NCBI GenBank assembly: GCA_013400115.1
Contig: VXBP01008680.1
Coordinates: 1 to 64,000, forward strand
Reading direction: 5' to 3'
Length of the DNA: 64,000 nt
Origin: Rhinopomastus cyanomelas
Lineage: Eukaryota; Chordata; Aves; Bucerotiformes; Rhinopomastidae
Shown: positions 38,815 through 51,600 of the stretch, in pieces
How positions within the stretch are numbered: position 1 is the stretch's first letter
Layout: each line of letters starts with the position of its first letter
Notes under the pieces: model-generated
What the model saw: only the letters and a program-made list of their open reading frames with translations
The model's database searches: none
Told to the model about the DNA's origin: nothing
Program-made: the position numbers and the translations under genes

Positions 38815-41800
38815 TTCGAGGAAGAATAATAATTTCCCCTCTTTTGCAAAGATTTTAATTATATTCCCTTGCATTGTATTTTGTAATTCCTTTCAGTAGG
38901 ATAGCAAATATAGATCCTATACAAATTTATCATTTAGAGAAGGTACACCTCTAAAGTGCAAAAGTACAACATCTCATGTGCTTTGGAACAAAAAGCCTAC
39001 TGCCACGAAACTGGATAGTAAGTCTCAGAAACCCACTGCTGACTGCTAAAACATACACACAAATTTTCTTCAAAGTATCAGTTATAGTAAACTTCCATTT
39101 ATATCAGTGATAGCACAGATGCCACGAGTGCTTTTTTCCTGACAAATATAAAGTAACAGTTCCCAGTGGAAAACAAGTGATTTTTCAAAACTGGAGCCTA
39201 AATACAGACTACAAACATACCGAGTGCTTACAATTATAGCTACTGCAGTAGCATTAGGCACTTTAAGAAAGCAGTGAAACAAGCCCAAAGATCTTAGCAC
39301 GTTTGACATATGGTAGAAAAAAACTAATTAAAAAAAAAATCAGTCCAGGAACAGATTCAGAATTCTGGTTATGGTCCAACAGTGAAGTAACACTAAGGAC
39401 AAAAAGCATGACGCATCATCTTGTACTGGTTGTGCCCATAACAGAGCACACCATTAGACCACTCTTTTGCCAACAAACTACTCGCACATTTTACTAATTT
39501 TACACATGGAAACTTTCTTGTTCAACTCAGCATACCTTACCCTTCCTGCTCATGTCAGGCACTACTGATCTCCAAAAAGTTCAATAAATAGCATTTTGAA
39601 ATATACATGAAAAAAGTAACTCGGGTCTACTTATCGGTATTACAGACAGATTAACTCTCACTTTGTGAGACACACAGGACAGCAGAAAAAGCAATCCTCC
39701 AAAGTGCAAGCTCACCCAAATTCCCTAGCATAGGTTTCTAGGTCTGTTACTGACACACAATGAAGTCTTAAAGAAGACAATCTGTACTTAAAAACTGCAA
39801 AACTAAATATTACACTCTTTACATAACTTACATCTCAGAAGCCAGTTTTAGCTTTGACATCTAAAAAAACCTGGCTTGGCTTCACTGAAGAAAACAACCC
39901 CTCTTTTCTGCAGAGCACAATCCGACGGGTTCTTCAAATCAGCACACTGGTTCTGAGAACCAAAGTCAAAGCTGAAACAGAGTGAAAATGCCCCGTTTGA
40001 ATAAAGCCCCAGATTCCTGAAAAACGTATCACCTCAAAGAAGTGTAGTATTGTTTTCTTCTTCCAGCCTTTTAATATAGCCACAGACAAAAAAAATCCCT
40101 CCTCTTTCCTGTCAATGCTTTCCCCAGAACTGAGAGGCAAGAGGATGTCTGGACCTGCTACTTCAAGAGTTACACTGGCTAGCGGAAGAGTAGGTAATCC
40201 AACACAAACACCAGCTTTTAAAAAGTTCTTGGCACATCTTAATCAAATGTATTATGTCAAATTAAAGAATTGAGCCAACAGACTAAACCATACACATCCA
40301 CAAACTTTGAAAGGCATCTTGTGTACCTATCCAACAGCTTTACTGAAAGAAATGGAATGAGACTGTTAGGTCCTCAAAAATAAACCACAGGACTTCTGTA
40401 ATTCTCAGCAGGGTAAGATTTCCCTCAGACTCTAAAGGCTGATTCAGGCTAATTACCACCAAATGTTACAAAACAACTCCTCACTAAGAAAGCCAAACCC
40501 AAAAAAAACCCAAAACCACCCAACCCACACACCTACGGTTTCAAAGAAGCCTTGCAGAAGTAAAAGTACATGTAAATTGATGGCCACTGGGCACTATGAG
40601 TTCTGCTTCAGGTCTATGGAGCCTCTCCAAACAGTACGAACAAGTAAATGAGAGTATTCATCTACTGGGCATATACCTTGGGTCCTAGACCATGCTATCG
40701 TATTTCCCTTACTGTCATCGCCAGCAGCACGTAGATTAAAGCTTGGATGGCCATGTAATCACAACCCAATCTTACTGGAGGGATCTGCCAAATTGCTTCT
40801 CACTGGTGTCTTCAAAAGGAGAGCCTGGACAGCAGATGCAGCCTTTCAGTAAGTGGCTGGCAACGACTCCACATGCTGCATACAATGCGGAGCGGAAAGC
40901 TGGTTTGATAATTCAAACCTTTGAGAATGTCAAGCACTGCAAAAGCAGAGGAAGAAACAGGACAAGAGCACCCAAAACACAAGAGGAACATCACAGAGAT
41001 GCTGAAAGGTTTCACACAATTAGCAACTCTCTGCACAAACAGGAGAGGAAAAACACGCACAGAAGAGCTATGCCAAGTTTAGTTTTCTTAATTAAGCTGA
41101 CAACAACCATTGATGATTTTTTTGAAGTATTAAGAACAATTTTACAGAAAATAAGATTTGGCTAGTAATTGTCTTGATGCAAACACCCTTTTCTGAAACA
41201 CTGGCATTTCAGAAATAATATATTTAGTGAAATTTATAAACAATAAAGGCAGAACAGACCATCTACACTATTACAATTCATGTTTTAGTTACGGTTTTGT
41301 ATTTGACAGTTTAAACTCTAATCCTAAAAGACAAAATACTTCTGAATTTGAGCCAATCTTTCAGAAGGGGAACAACTGCAAAGATTTTTGCTTTTCATTC
41401 CAGGTCAAAAGACTAAAGGTTAAAAGGGTCATCTGGCACAGAGGAATTATTCAAATGTCTGACCACGTGTCAATTTTGTGATTTGCAAATTTTATTTCCA
41501 AGCTTTATCTTTAAAGATGTGAATACTCACCTAACTAACAAATCCACAATGCACCAATACTCCTGATAAATCACCTCAAATCGTTTCTACATTGATGGAA
41601 ATTCTAGAATTTACCACTCCGACAATGAACATCATGCTTAAAAATTGTTCTGTGTGTAAAACAGGTAAAAACTAAAAACTATAAAATGTTTCTTATTTTA
41701 CTCCTACCAAAATTCTTGATTACAAATGAGCATTACATTGAATAGATGGTTAATGTTACACATGGTGTAACAGAATTTCAAGAGCAAAGAACACTCTCTT

Positions 41801-41878
41801 ATTACTGTTTGGGTTATTTGATTTATACTTCAGAAGTAATTAAGTGGCATACAGGTACAAGGTAAGATTCCATATGCC

Positions 41879-41893
41879 AAAAAAAAAAAAAAA
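41879..41893. repeat. A15 homopolymer
   Basis: Fifteen consecutive A on the + strand, with no flanking retrotransposon body or target-site duplication that I could recognise. Length is prone to sequencing error. Confidence 0.8.
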
Positions 41894-44800
41894 TCACTTA
41901 AATTATAAATACATAATCCTTCATCTCAGAAGGACTACCACCTTTGCCCTTTCAGGGAAAAAGAATGGATATAGTCTTTCAGTCGTTCCCTCTGCACCTC
42001 TCAGACAAACATGCTTTCAGCATGAGGAACCGCTCACCTCATGTCTATAGTCCTGACCATGGCCTCTAACCAAGGAAATGCTCCACGGGCTGCAGCCAGA
42101 ACATGCACACCACCCAGGTCCCAAGGGCAGCTCCCGGTCCTCCTTTAAGTGCTGGAGAGAACCACAACTTTGTTCTTCTTGACTCTCACAAGAAGATCCA
42201 TCCTTGACAAACTGATTTATTAATTAACACAGGCCTAACCAATCAGTATTTTCCAGGAAGAAGGAAAACATTTTTCTACCACAAGGCTGTGTGACTAAGA
42301 ACATCAGAATTGTTGGTGATTATAAACACATGTAAAGCTGCTGCTTTACATCACTGAATACCAGCCCTTTGCCGTCACATTTTTACTGCAAATGGAGCAC
42401 ACAGCACACGCTTTCATTCAAGGTCAGAACCAGTAATTAAATGGCACACAGCGAGCTGAACTGAACCACAGAGGTGATCTAACATGGAGGAAACTCATGA
42501 TCTTATCAAAAGCCTTGGGGTTTCATACAAATCAAAGAGCACAAGGGCTGTGCATTGGAAACTGTTAAGAACGATTACTGTATCAAGGCACAACAATTTT
42601 AGAAGAAAAATTTGAGGAAAGGATTTAGTAGAGTAGTGTGATTTCCCCTGTGAACTCTCTCTTGGTGCTACAGGAGTCAGAATTAATTTTAACAAACCTT
42701 ACCAGCTAAGCAACTACTGTGGCAATACATTAACCATTCACGTTATCTACTTTATCAGTAAGTTCCTCCCCATCCTTCCAATATAAAGGAAATTTTTATA
42801 AAGTAGACTTCTTCAGAGTCTTTGAAAAAAATTCACAGAATTTATGTAAGCTTACACAAACACAGCTAATCTTACTAACTTTATTAGTTTGCCCTTTGCA
42901 AGGAGGACTTTTTTTTTTCCACCAAACCCTGACATAAACTCCCTAACATCTTTTCTGCATTTAAAACATTTTCATAGTTTCCTGGATTAAAAATAACTCC
43001 CGTACAAATATCTCCAGTAATGCTTCCTCAGCTTTTACTAACCAGCAAAGGCTTAAGAAATCTCCCCATGAAGTCCAATCAATACAGAACCCTTTAAGGA
43101 GGCACATCGTGAATAAAAATAACAGTTCAACAATATGCAAGAATGAATTTCAGACATTAAAGCCTGAAAGAGAGGTTTAGGCACAAAAAGGGGTGGAAAT
43201 GAAAGATTGAAAACGGTAACAGAGTTGCCAGTAGCAAGAGGATGCTCAGTGTTTCTTAGAATCTCCCAAGATAAAAACAGTGGCACATAAACCGAGAGTC
43301 CTGCTGAAATTAGTGTGCATTTTGAAACATAAATTACATCTACACCTTACTGCATTAGCTCAGAAATAAGCACGCAGTCCCTCCAGCAGAATTAACTTCA
43401 AAGCTTTCCCCCTCCTCAGCCTACAGAACTCAGCAACAGATAAAACTGAGAATGTGGTTTTCATTCATTTCTTTCAAGCACTCTAAAATTTATACATGCA
43501 CCTCAGAGTGGCTTGAAATCTGGTGTGCCATATGGCAATGCATTTGTCATTTCCAGAAATATGTCGAATACGGGTTCCAGAGATATAAAGCCCCAATAAA
43601 ATAAAGCTCCTCAAGCCAAGCCTGCTGAAACACCACCAACTTCATACTATGTGCAACTGGAGAGCCTGGGCTTTGATCAGGCTTCAAAGCAGCTATTCAT
43701 TTGCCCCAGAAAAATAAATCATGATGCTTTAGCTTGTGGAGGCTCATTTCCCTACTGTTTTGCAACTCTGTAAAGTTATTTACAATTGCCTTAAGTGAGG
43801 CTGAAGTAGAAATAATACATCAACATCAATACTAGAATTATACAAACACGTTGCACTCGGAGCACACAATAAATGATTTACAAGCTGCAAACCAGCAGAG
43901 AATCAGGATCAAGAGTTTTATGGCTATTTCAGTGTGAACCAACTCAAGAAGAAATAATTCCTTCTTCCCATTCCTGCATACAAAGTTCAATGGCACACGT
44001 TACAAAGGAACTGTAAAAAAACCCCACAATTGGCAAACAGATTTACTCTTTTTTTAAACCTGAAAAAGAAGTAAGACTTTCCTGCTGGCTGAAATAATCA
44101 GTCTCCAAACATAGCAAATTTGAGTGAGATTTGTAACAAAAAACTCCCCAGAACTGTCAGAGCCGAGTTCAAACACCTCACTGTTGCCGAAATGCGCAGG
44201 TACTGTTCTGTAGGTAGAAAGCACCTAATTCATCCTTCTACTACAATTTCTAATTTTTAAGGACATTTACTTCCCACCATTTGCAATCTTGCTTTTTTCC
44301 TCTTACGGCTGGAACCACAGACTTTCCAACAGTATTTTCCAACACAGATACAAAGAAATACAGAATTATGCACTTTCTTCTGACATACTGAGTTTTACTT
44401 TACTCACTTTTCTCTTCATGGTGCTTTTCAAAACTAAGCTATCTTAGCATACACATCTTTTTATCCCCAGGATGAAGATTAACAGGGAGTAATATCTGTT
44501 GACAAGAACTGCTTTGGGGGCAAAACTGTGTTTTGAAATACACAGAAATGAAAAAATATTTGTCTCCAGAGGGGTGGATCCTGAAGTCTCTGAAGTCCTT
44601 GCTGTGTGCATATTCCATATTAAATCTTGTTTTCCATACAGTATATGTACGTATTTTATCCAGAATGGGAAGGTGACTGGAAAGACTGCAAAATAAAGTT
44701 AATTCTGTAATCAGATTCTAATCCAGACCTACTGCAAAGTTTCTGCACACAAGGAAATAAAACAGAGGCATCTGCACCTTAACTGTGAGAGAATACACCT

Positions 44801-47800
44801 AAAAAAAATCCCCAAAATTTATGGCAGCAGCAACTGAGATACTTAACACAGCAAAAACATTGTTCCTCTATACTAATTAATCATGATCATCCAAGACCAT
44901 CCAGCTGACGAGTGTTTCAGCCATCTAAACTATAGGGTATCTGCCACTCACATCTCCTGAGGATGACAGTGACTCTCCTCATTGCTGTTAGAGGCACCTG
45001 GCTTTGAGAAAGGCAGGGCTTTTTCCTCAGGCATAACAAGCATCGAGCTGCCAGCTACTGGTGTTGCCATCTAGTGAAGCTGCTCCTTGAAAAGCAGGAA
45101 AATGTGTGGGCTGAGCTGGAAAGACAATGTAGAAACTAAAGCAAGCACAAGAGTCCTTTGTAATGAATGAGGTGAAGAAAATCCCCACATCTGCTAAGAC
45201 TTAGTGATGAGCAGATCTCTCCCCCCAGGCCAATAATTGGGTTTTCTAGGTATACCAGGCCAGCAGGTGAGATGTTTTCACACGCTGCAGAGAAATTTAC
45301 TGTGCCCACCAGACCAATAAAGTATGCTAAATTTCCTGAACATTTCAATATTCTTTTCAAAGCAAATATTCACTGCAAAACCCCTAGAAAATCTGCACTT
45401 TACAGAACTTTTATATATTTTGCTGGTTGCATGGAAACCACCTGGTGATGCTGCCAGAACAACTAAAGAGCACAAGTCCATGTTTGACAGATCCAGACCT
45501 ACTGCAAAGAAAGGAAAATCCCACACTGGAAGTCTAAACAAGAGAATCATTTCAGCATCACACAGAGACATGTTTCTGGATAAAACAGAAGCAGTTTCTT
45601 CTTTAATTATTGTTACAACAAAATCAGTTTGAATTCAACCTTTACCATATTCTTAATTGTAGGTCTAGAAAAAGTCATCATCTATGGAAGCTGCACACAC
45701 TCTCCACCATCCTTCCAGAGCTGCTACTACACTGACAACAAGCTATACTAGACAGATAAAAGTATCTAGAACTAGCAGTTCTCAGGCTGTCACAACTAGA
45801 ATGCTAAAAGAGGCAGAACTGATTCCCAACTGTGCATATGCTTCTTTTGATTGTGGTTTTCAAGCCCCAAATCTAAGCCCCATAAAAGTTAACTAAACCT
45901 ATTTGTAAGTGGCTTGAGTACTGTAACTCAGTTGATCCAATATTTGGAGGCGTTTACCTGGTGGCTTTGAAGTGGAGCAGAGGACCAAACTAGAGATCTC
46001 CAGGTGGTAGCACACGCCTTGGGGATCTATTAGTACAATGGTAACAATCCTTTAGCTGAAGCAAAGCCAAAAGATTCAAGATGGAAAATGAAGCTATAAA
46101 CAGTAAGAACATAAAAGTTTTCTTCCTGGACCCAAAGTTAGCAAACTATTACAACATCAAGGTACATGCCAATAAAGCTATTTTCCCTTCTTAGTTACAG
46201 ATTTAGCCTTTAGAGCTGTTTTACACACTTCTTCGACATTTTGTCATGTATTTTAATTTTATACCTAAAGATCTGCCTGCATTCCAAGACAATTCTTATT
46301 ATTTTGCTTTGATGGTTTTCTTCCCTTGGCTGTTTTCCAGATGAAGCTTTAAATTGAAGTTCAGCAAAAAAAACAATCTGAGCACTACATTTCAATAACA
46401 GAAGCACTGAAAATGTGGCCTTCAGTGTATCCAACACATTGCTGGAAGCTATATATGAAAATATATTACTCACCTCAGAAAACTTCCCATTGTTATAATT
46501 TGGTCGTTTCACACACCAGTGATCAATCTCAGCTGAGCACATTTTGCAAGTCCATACATAATGATAAAAAATTAGACATACCAGAGAAAAATTAAAGCTC
46601 TTCTTTCATGAACAAGTTTATTCACCTCACCTAGTGATTTTATGTATTTAAAAAATTCATTTTGCTACTGCTTCTCAGTATGAAGCTAAAGAAGCTGAAG
46701 ATATATAAATTGTTGATTACAAGGGTCATTGACTCAGCAACCCACATTGTGTCCACTTTGCAGTGAAAGCTGGTACGCACACACACACAAAAAATCAACT
46801 TCAATAAACAATCTTAAGAGGTTATGCCCAAGTGAATCTCCGTTCTTTTGAAAAACCTTACACACGCATTCAGTACTATTATAGGTAAAACACACACCCC
46901 TTGTTTAACTCTCCTTAAATGCAAAATTTCTATTCTCCAGTTCACTTTACGTACCGTTAAAAACATAAGTTTTACATCTGCTGCACGTAAAAGCCTCAGA
47001 ATCAGCAATTGTCACAAATTACATTACACACACATCTATAAGCCAACCCCCCCAGGCTACACTTCAGTATACAAGGACAGAGACTTTTCATAACAGCAAT
47101 CCTCTGGAGAAACAGTACTAAAAATAGAATATCCAGCTATTAGAAAACAGAAAAACTTTAGAAAGATTGCTTCCGCTGTCCCACAGCTTCCTACCAAACT
47201 GAGATCCAGCACTGGACCTCATCACATTTCTCCCTGCAGCAGCTCTTCCACAGCACAGAGTGGACAAGCAGAAGGACAATGCTGCATAGGGAATGAAAAT
47301 ACGGCAGTATTTTGACACAATTTGTTTTACCCCAAACACTGCTAAATCCTACCTCAATTTGGACTACAGCAATATTCATAACTTCAGCTCAGGTTTAATA
47401 TGTCATCCCTAACACCAGGTTGCAGGTGAATATGTATGTAGGTAGAAAACGAAAACACAGTAGTCAACAGAGTAAGCTGTAATGCACTGTGTACTTCCAG
47501 CCCGAGCAGATATGTAAATGAGGTTGTCTGCTTGCTTTAAATAGTGTGCGACTACATGCTTAGAACAGCAGCCAACAAAACCAGAACAAAAATGTTTTCA
47601 ACCAAATCCTAGTCACAGCCATTAATTTAACAAGACAACATGAAAAATATACAAGTAACAGCCTCCACAGCAACTTTACCAGCAGAACATTAGGCAAGGG
47701 GCTTTGTAATGCAGCATTCAGCTACGTGACAGCCTCAGCGTCACTTGGAAAAAGTTATTTAATCAAAAAATACTTATTTGTAAGGCTAGTGCCCTCTAGA

Positions 47801-48514
47801 ACTGCAAAAGGAGCAGTAAGGAGATGGGGGACATGTACAGTATTTTAGAACAACTGCACTGAAAATGACACAGAAATCCTTGAAAAAAAGTAATGAGTGA
47901 ATGTTTAAGTGTGCGAATACTTTTTTTGTTAGTGAAAAACATTTACTGACTGAAACATGTGGCAGCCCACCTCAAAACCTTAATAAATATTCACAGAAGT
48001 TTAAAACAATTATAGAGAAATGCTGTATGCAAAGCCTGACCTCAGTTCAGAAACCTCACCGAGTATGTCTTTGAACACCACTTTTAATTGCAATGCTTCA
48101 GTCTGATCTTGCTCATTCTATTCTTAAATGAGTGCAATCACACTAGACAGGATACAGGCTTTTTAGTTTTGTGCAACCATTTATTTTTTTATTTCCTCAA
48201 ATATTTATGCCATATGAATTTACACAACCCAAACACACAGCCATCCACAACCAAGGCTATTCCCAATCCTATCCCTACAAAACATTGAAAAGTAAAAAAG
48301 GAGGAAGGGAAAGAACACCAAAGCCACAAAGCAGAGGTGACCACCATCTGTTTCAATAACAAAACAATCAAGGTATGTTCCAACTAAATAAAAAGTTTTA
48401 CTAGATCAAATATTTAGAGATTTTGTAAAATAAAATGTTATTTCCCTATGAAAATCTAAAGACCCATCTATACAACCTCCAAAAATATTAATTATACTGA
48501 TACTAGGGCAAGCA

Positions 48515-48602
48515 TTCTTGTGATGTTGACCTGTCAGTGCTGGGCTAACAACTGGACCTGATGATCTTAAAAATCTCTTTCAGCTGAAGACTTTGATTCT
48601 TA
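48515..48602 (+). mobile_element. Decayed CR1 3' tail, plus orientation (probable)
   Basis: GGACCTGATGATCTTAAAAA, then TCTCTTTCAGCTGAAGACTTTGATTCTTA, resembles the CR1 3' terminal stretch (in the family: gatgatctta, aggtctcttcc, then the gattctatga repeats). It is strongly diverged and only about 90 bases long. It is followed by a T/G-rich stretch (48603-48660). Confidence 0.6.
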
Positions 48603-51600
48603 CCGGGTTTGGAGTTTTTTATTGTTGTTGGGTTTTTTAGGTTGGGTTTGTTGGTGTTTCCATACATCTAGCAGGCACAACTTTAGAGGGACAGTATCAG
48701 CAGTTCAAGAAAACCATTTCAATCCAGCTGCTTAACACAAGGCATAGCATCTTGCAAACTGGGTACACACCCTGTGTTCAGAAAGTTTTCCAGTCCAAGG
48801 AGATGTGGCAGAAGCAAGACCTGAGGGCTGCTGAGGCAGACAGGGTTAACAAGCAGGGTGGCAGAGGAAGGCAACATCACCTGCATTCATGATTCCCCAT
48901 GAATCATGACAGCTCAGAACTGGTGTCTTTAAAGAATAAAACGTAAAATTTTACTACCTGCTTAGCAAGGGCAGTATAATCTAACGAATACTAAGCTGCT
49001 TCTAATACCATCAACACTTGGCAATGGTATGTATGCCACTGATGCAGAAGAGTAGGGAAACGTCCATTAATTGAGACTGCAGTTGTGCATGGTATCTTCT
49101 TCCAACCATGAGTATGTCACTTGTATTATCTCAAAGGAATACAAATGACCAACTATTAAAGGCTAAAATTATCCATCGAGAAAGAAAAAAAAAAACCTAA
49201 AAAAAACCACCAAAGACCAGATTAATACAAGAACAAGCTGAAAGCTTGTATCATAAGAGATTGTTTAGTGGTGCAGACTTAATAAAGATTTCCTCCCCCT
49301 ACCCCGCCATGTTTGAAGTAATACTGTGAAATTATCTGCTTATTTCGATTACTTGCATTAACATACTTACCTTCAAACCCAAATTCTTGCAAACCAGACA
49401 CTACAGTCCTCAATGCAGTGAAGAGCTTTTCCTGCATTGCACGTTAATTTTTCCCTCCCACTTTGATTCAGTCTGGTTTTCCATATTAAGTTCTACATTT
49501 CCACATTTTAAAATTAAAACACTAAACTGAACTATTCCTTGTTTTCACCAAGAGGAGCTAACTTCCCTTTTCCATCAAGTAAGCAGGCATTATCAAGGGC
49601 TATCTGATGTACTCCCGCTCTGTAACCCCTCCATACTACCATTCATTAAACAATGCCAAACTACAGGCATTCCCACTGACCTTATGGGACTGTAGACAGA
49701 ATAACATAATACACAATGTACAGCTGTAAAGTCTGTCTGTAAATATAAGCTGGCACTGCAGGCACAAGTTCAACATGCAACTCAACATACATGTTGTGAC
49801 AAGCTAAAGAATGTATAAGTAAAAAAGAGTTGATCTGCCATGTAATTGCGGTTCCTGTCTTGAAAAAGATGAACTTACAGCTCAACTTTGTGTTTTGTAA
49901 ACAACAGACACTCATCTCACTAGGACCACTTATCAAGCACATACTTGCATTTTCACAAGGCCACAGTGGGGAAAAACTGGAATCTAAAACAAAGAACAAA
50001 CGTTTTGGCAAAGCCATGATGCTACTCCTTCCTGATGTTCCGGAGGCACGTGAAAGGAACATGAACAAAATAAATATCCAGAATCTCCCATCAGCAAAGT
50101 CAGAAAATATCCCAAAGGAATACAACCATCAGTACTACAAGGCAGGACTAACAGCAGACAACGCACACTGCTGCAATCACATTACGCAGGCTATAATAGT
50201 TTTCTGTCATAGGAGGTCTATAACATTTTAGTTCATTACGATTCCCCTTGCATCCCTTAAGAGCCTCAGAGCTCATAAAAATGATGTGTCACATTTTGAT
50301 ACTTGTGCTAAATACGAGCTTTGTTACCACCTGCATTTAAACCCACACACTCCTTTCTGAGATATCTGATTAAATTTCTAATATTTATGAACTAGAATTT
50401 TAATATTGAATGCTCAAAATGATTTAAGTCTTTTGACGTAACGGAACATAAGTCATTCAGTGTCAAGTGGAAGGCAGATTCTTTATTAAAGCATTAATTA
50501 TTTGGGATATTACCATTAATTTCTTTCTCTATTTGAATTAAACAAATTCAAAACAGTGTGAATTTATGAATAGTCCACAATGTAATTATTTCTATATTAT
50601 CCCTGCAGCACTAGCAGGAAGACTACCTACAGAACTGAGATTGTAAAGGAAGGAGATTGATCGTCAATTTTCCATCTTTTCTTCTGAAAGCCAGGAAAGG
50701 TGAAGCTCAATAATGTTTATACTCTAAATGTAGTACACTTTTTTGAGTCTAATCCACTCTTTACACCTATAAACATCACATGATTTTTTTTTTTTACTCA
50801 GCATGTAAAGGTTAAAAAGGAAAACACATTTAAGTAAGACGCACCGTAGTAAATTTCCACTATGACTGGAGCAAAAACATTCTTAATTAAAACCACAAAG
50901 CTGTAAAAATTGCAAGGCCTTTTGCAAAATTAAAATTTCACTGGGAAAAACTGGATGTCTCAACACATGTCAATTTCTTACATTTCCAAAGTTGCTACAT
51001 CCACGGAATTTTAAGGAGTTCTGTTAAGAAGGACTAATTAAAAGATACAAACATGGTCCTTTTTCCCAGAAGCAAACTGATACCAACTTCTAACTCCTTT
51101 ATGTTGCAGGTATAGCCAGACAGTGCTGCTAACAAAAATAATTCACAACTCAAAAGAATTAAATACACCACTCATGTAAAACTGCTGTTTGCCTATCCTT
51201 TTGAGTCAGCTATCAAAGTGCTATACACTGAAGGACACAACCCAGCATAACATTCCCATGCAAAAAATCAGTACACTCAGGATTTTATCCAACTTTACAA
51301 GACTTCTGCAGTCTGGTTAAACCAGAAACAGCTGTCCAACTGAAACTGCAACTTTACAAACAAACAGCCAAGGGGCTAAAAATAAGCCAAAAAAACCATC
51401 TGTGTCAGTGCCCCTGCTCACAGCCCATCTACACAGGTGTCATTGGTTCCCATCTCTGCTCTCCACAGCAGAACTACCACTAGGTGTTTGTTTCATCACT
51501 GATTGATAGCACCAAGACAAGGACAAAAAAAAAACCAAAACCCCCCCCCATCAGTGAATGAAGTGCTCACTTCCAACCTAAAAAAAAAACCCAACAATTG

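Larger units (their letters stand above)
38101..48514 (-). other. NCK2 intron 1, 10.4-kb segment; no gene seen
   Basis: AT-rich intron with the 27-bp minisatellite (38734), a 15-base A tract (41879-41893) and a CA repeat (46778-46789). Two stretches (about 43500-43990 and 47450-47810) are complex, balanced and free of recognisable repeats, and could be conserved non-coding elements; this is inference only. No coding frame was recognised. Confidence 0.55.

Noticed and set aside
48887..48909. Hairpin as a microRNA precursor
   Set aside because: A 9-bp stem with a 5-base loop is far too short.
49682..50125. Minus-strand frame of 147 codons, and an opposite-strand frame of 133 codons
   Set aside because: They overlap on opposite strands in AT-rich intron, neither shows a domain, and this length is expected by chance in 64 kb.
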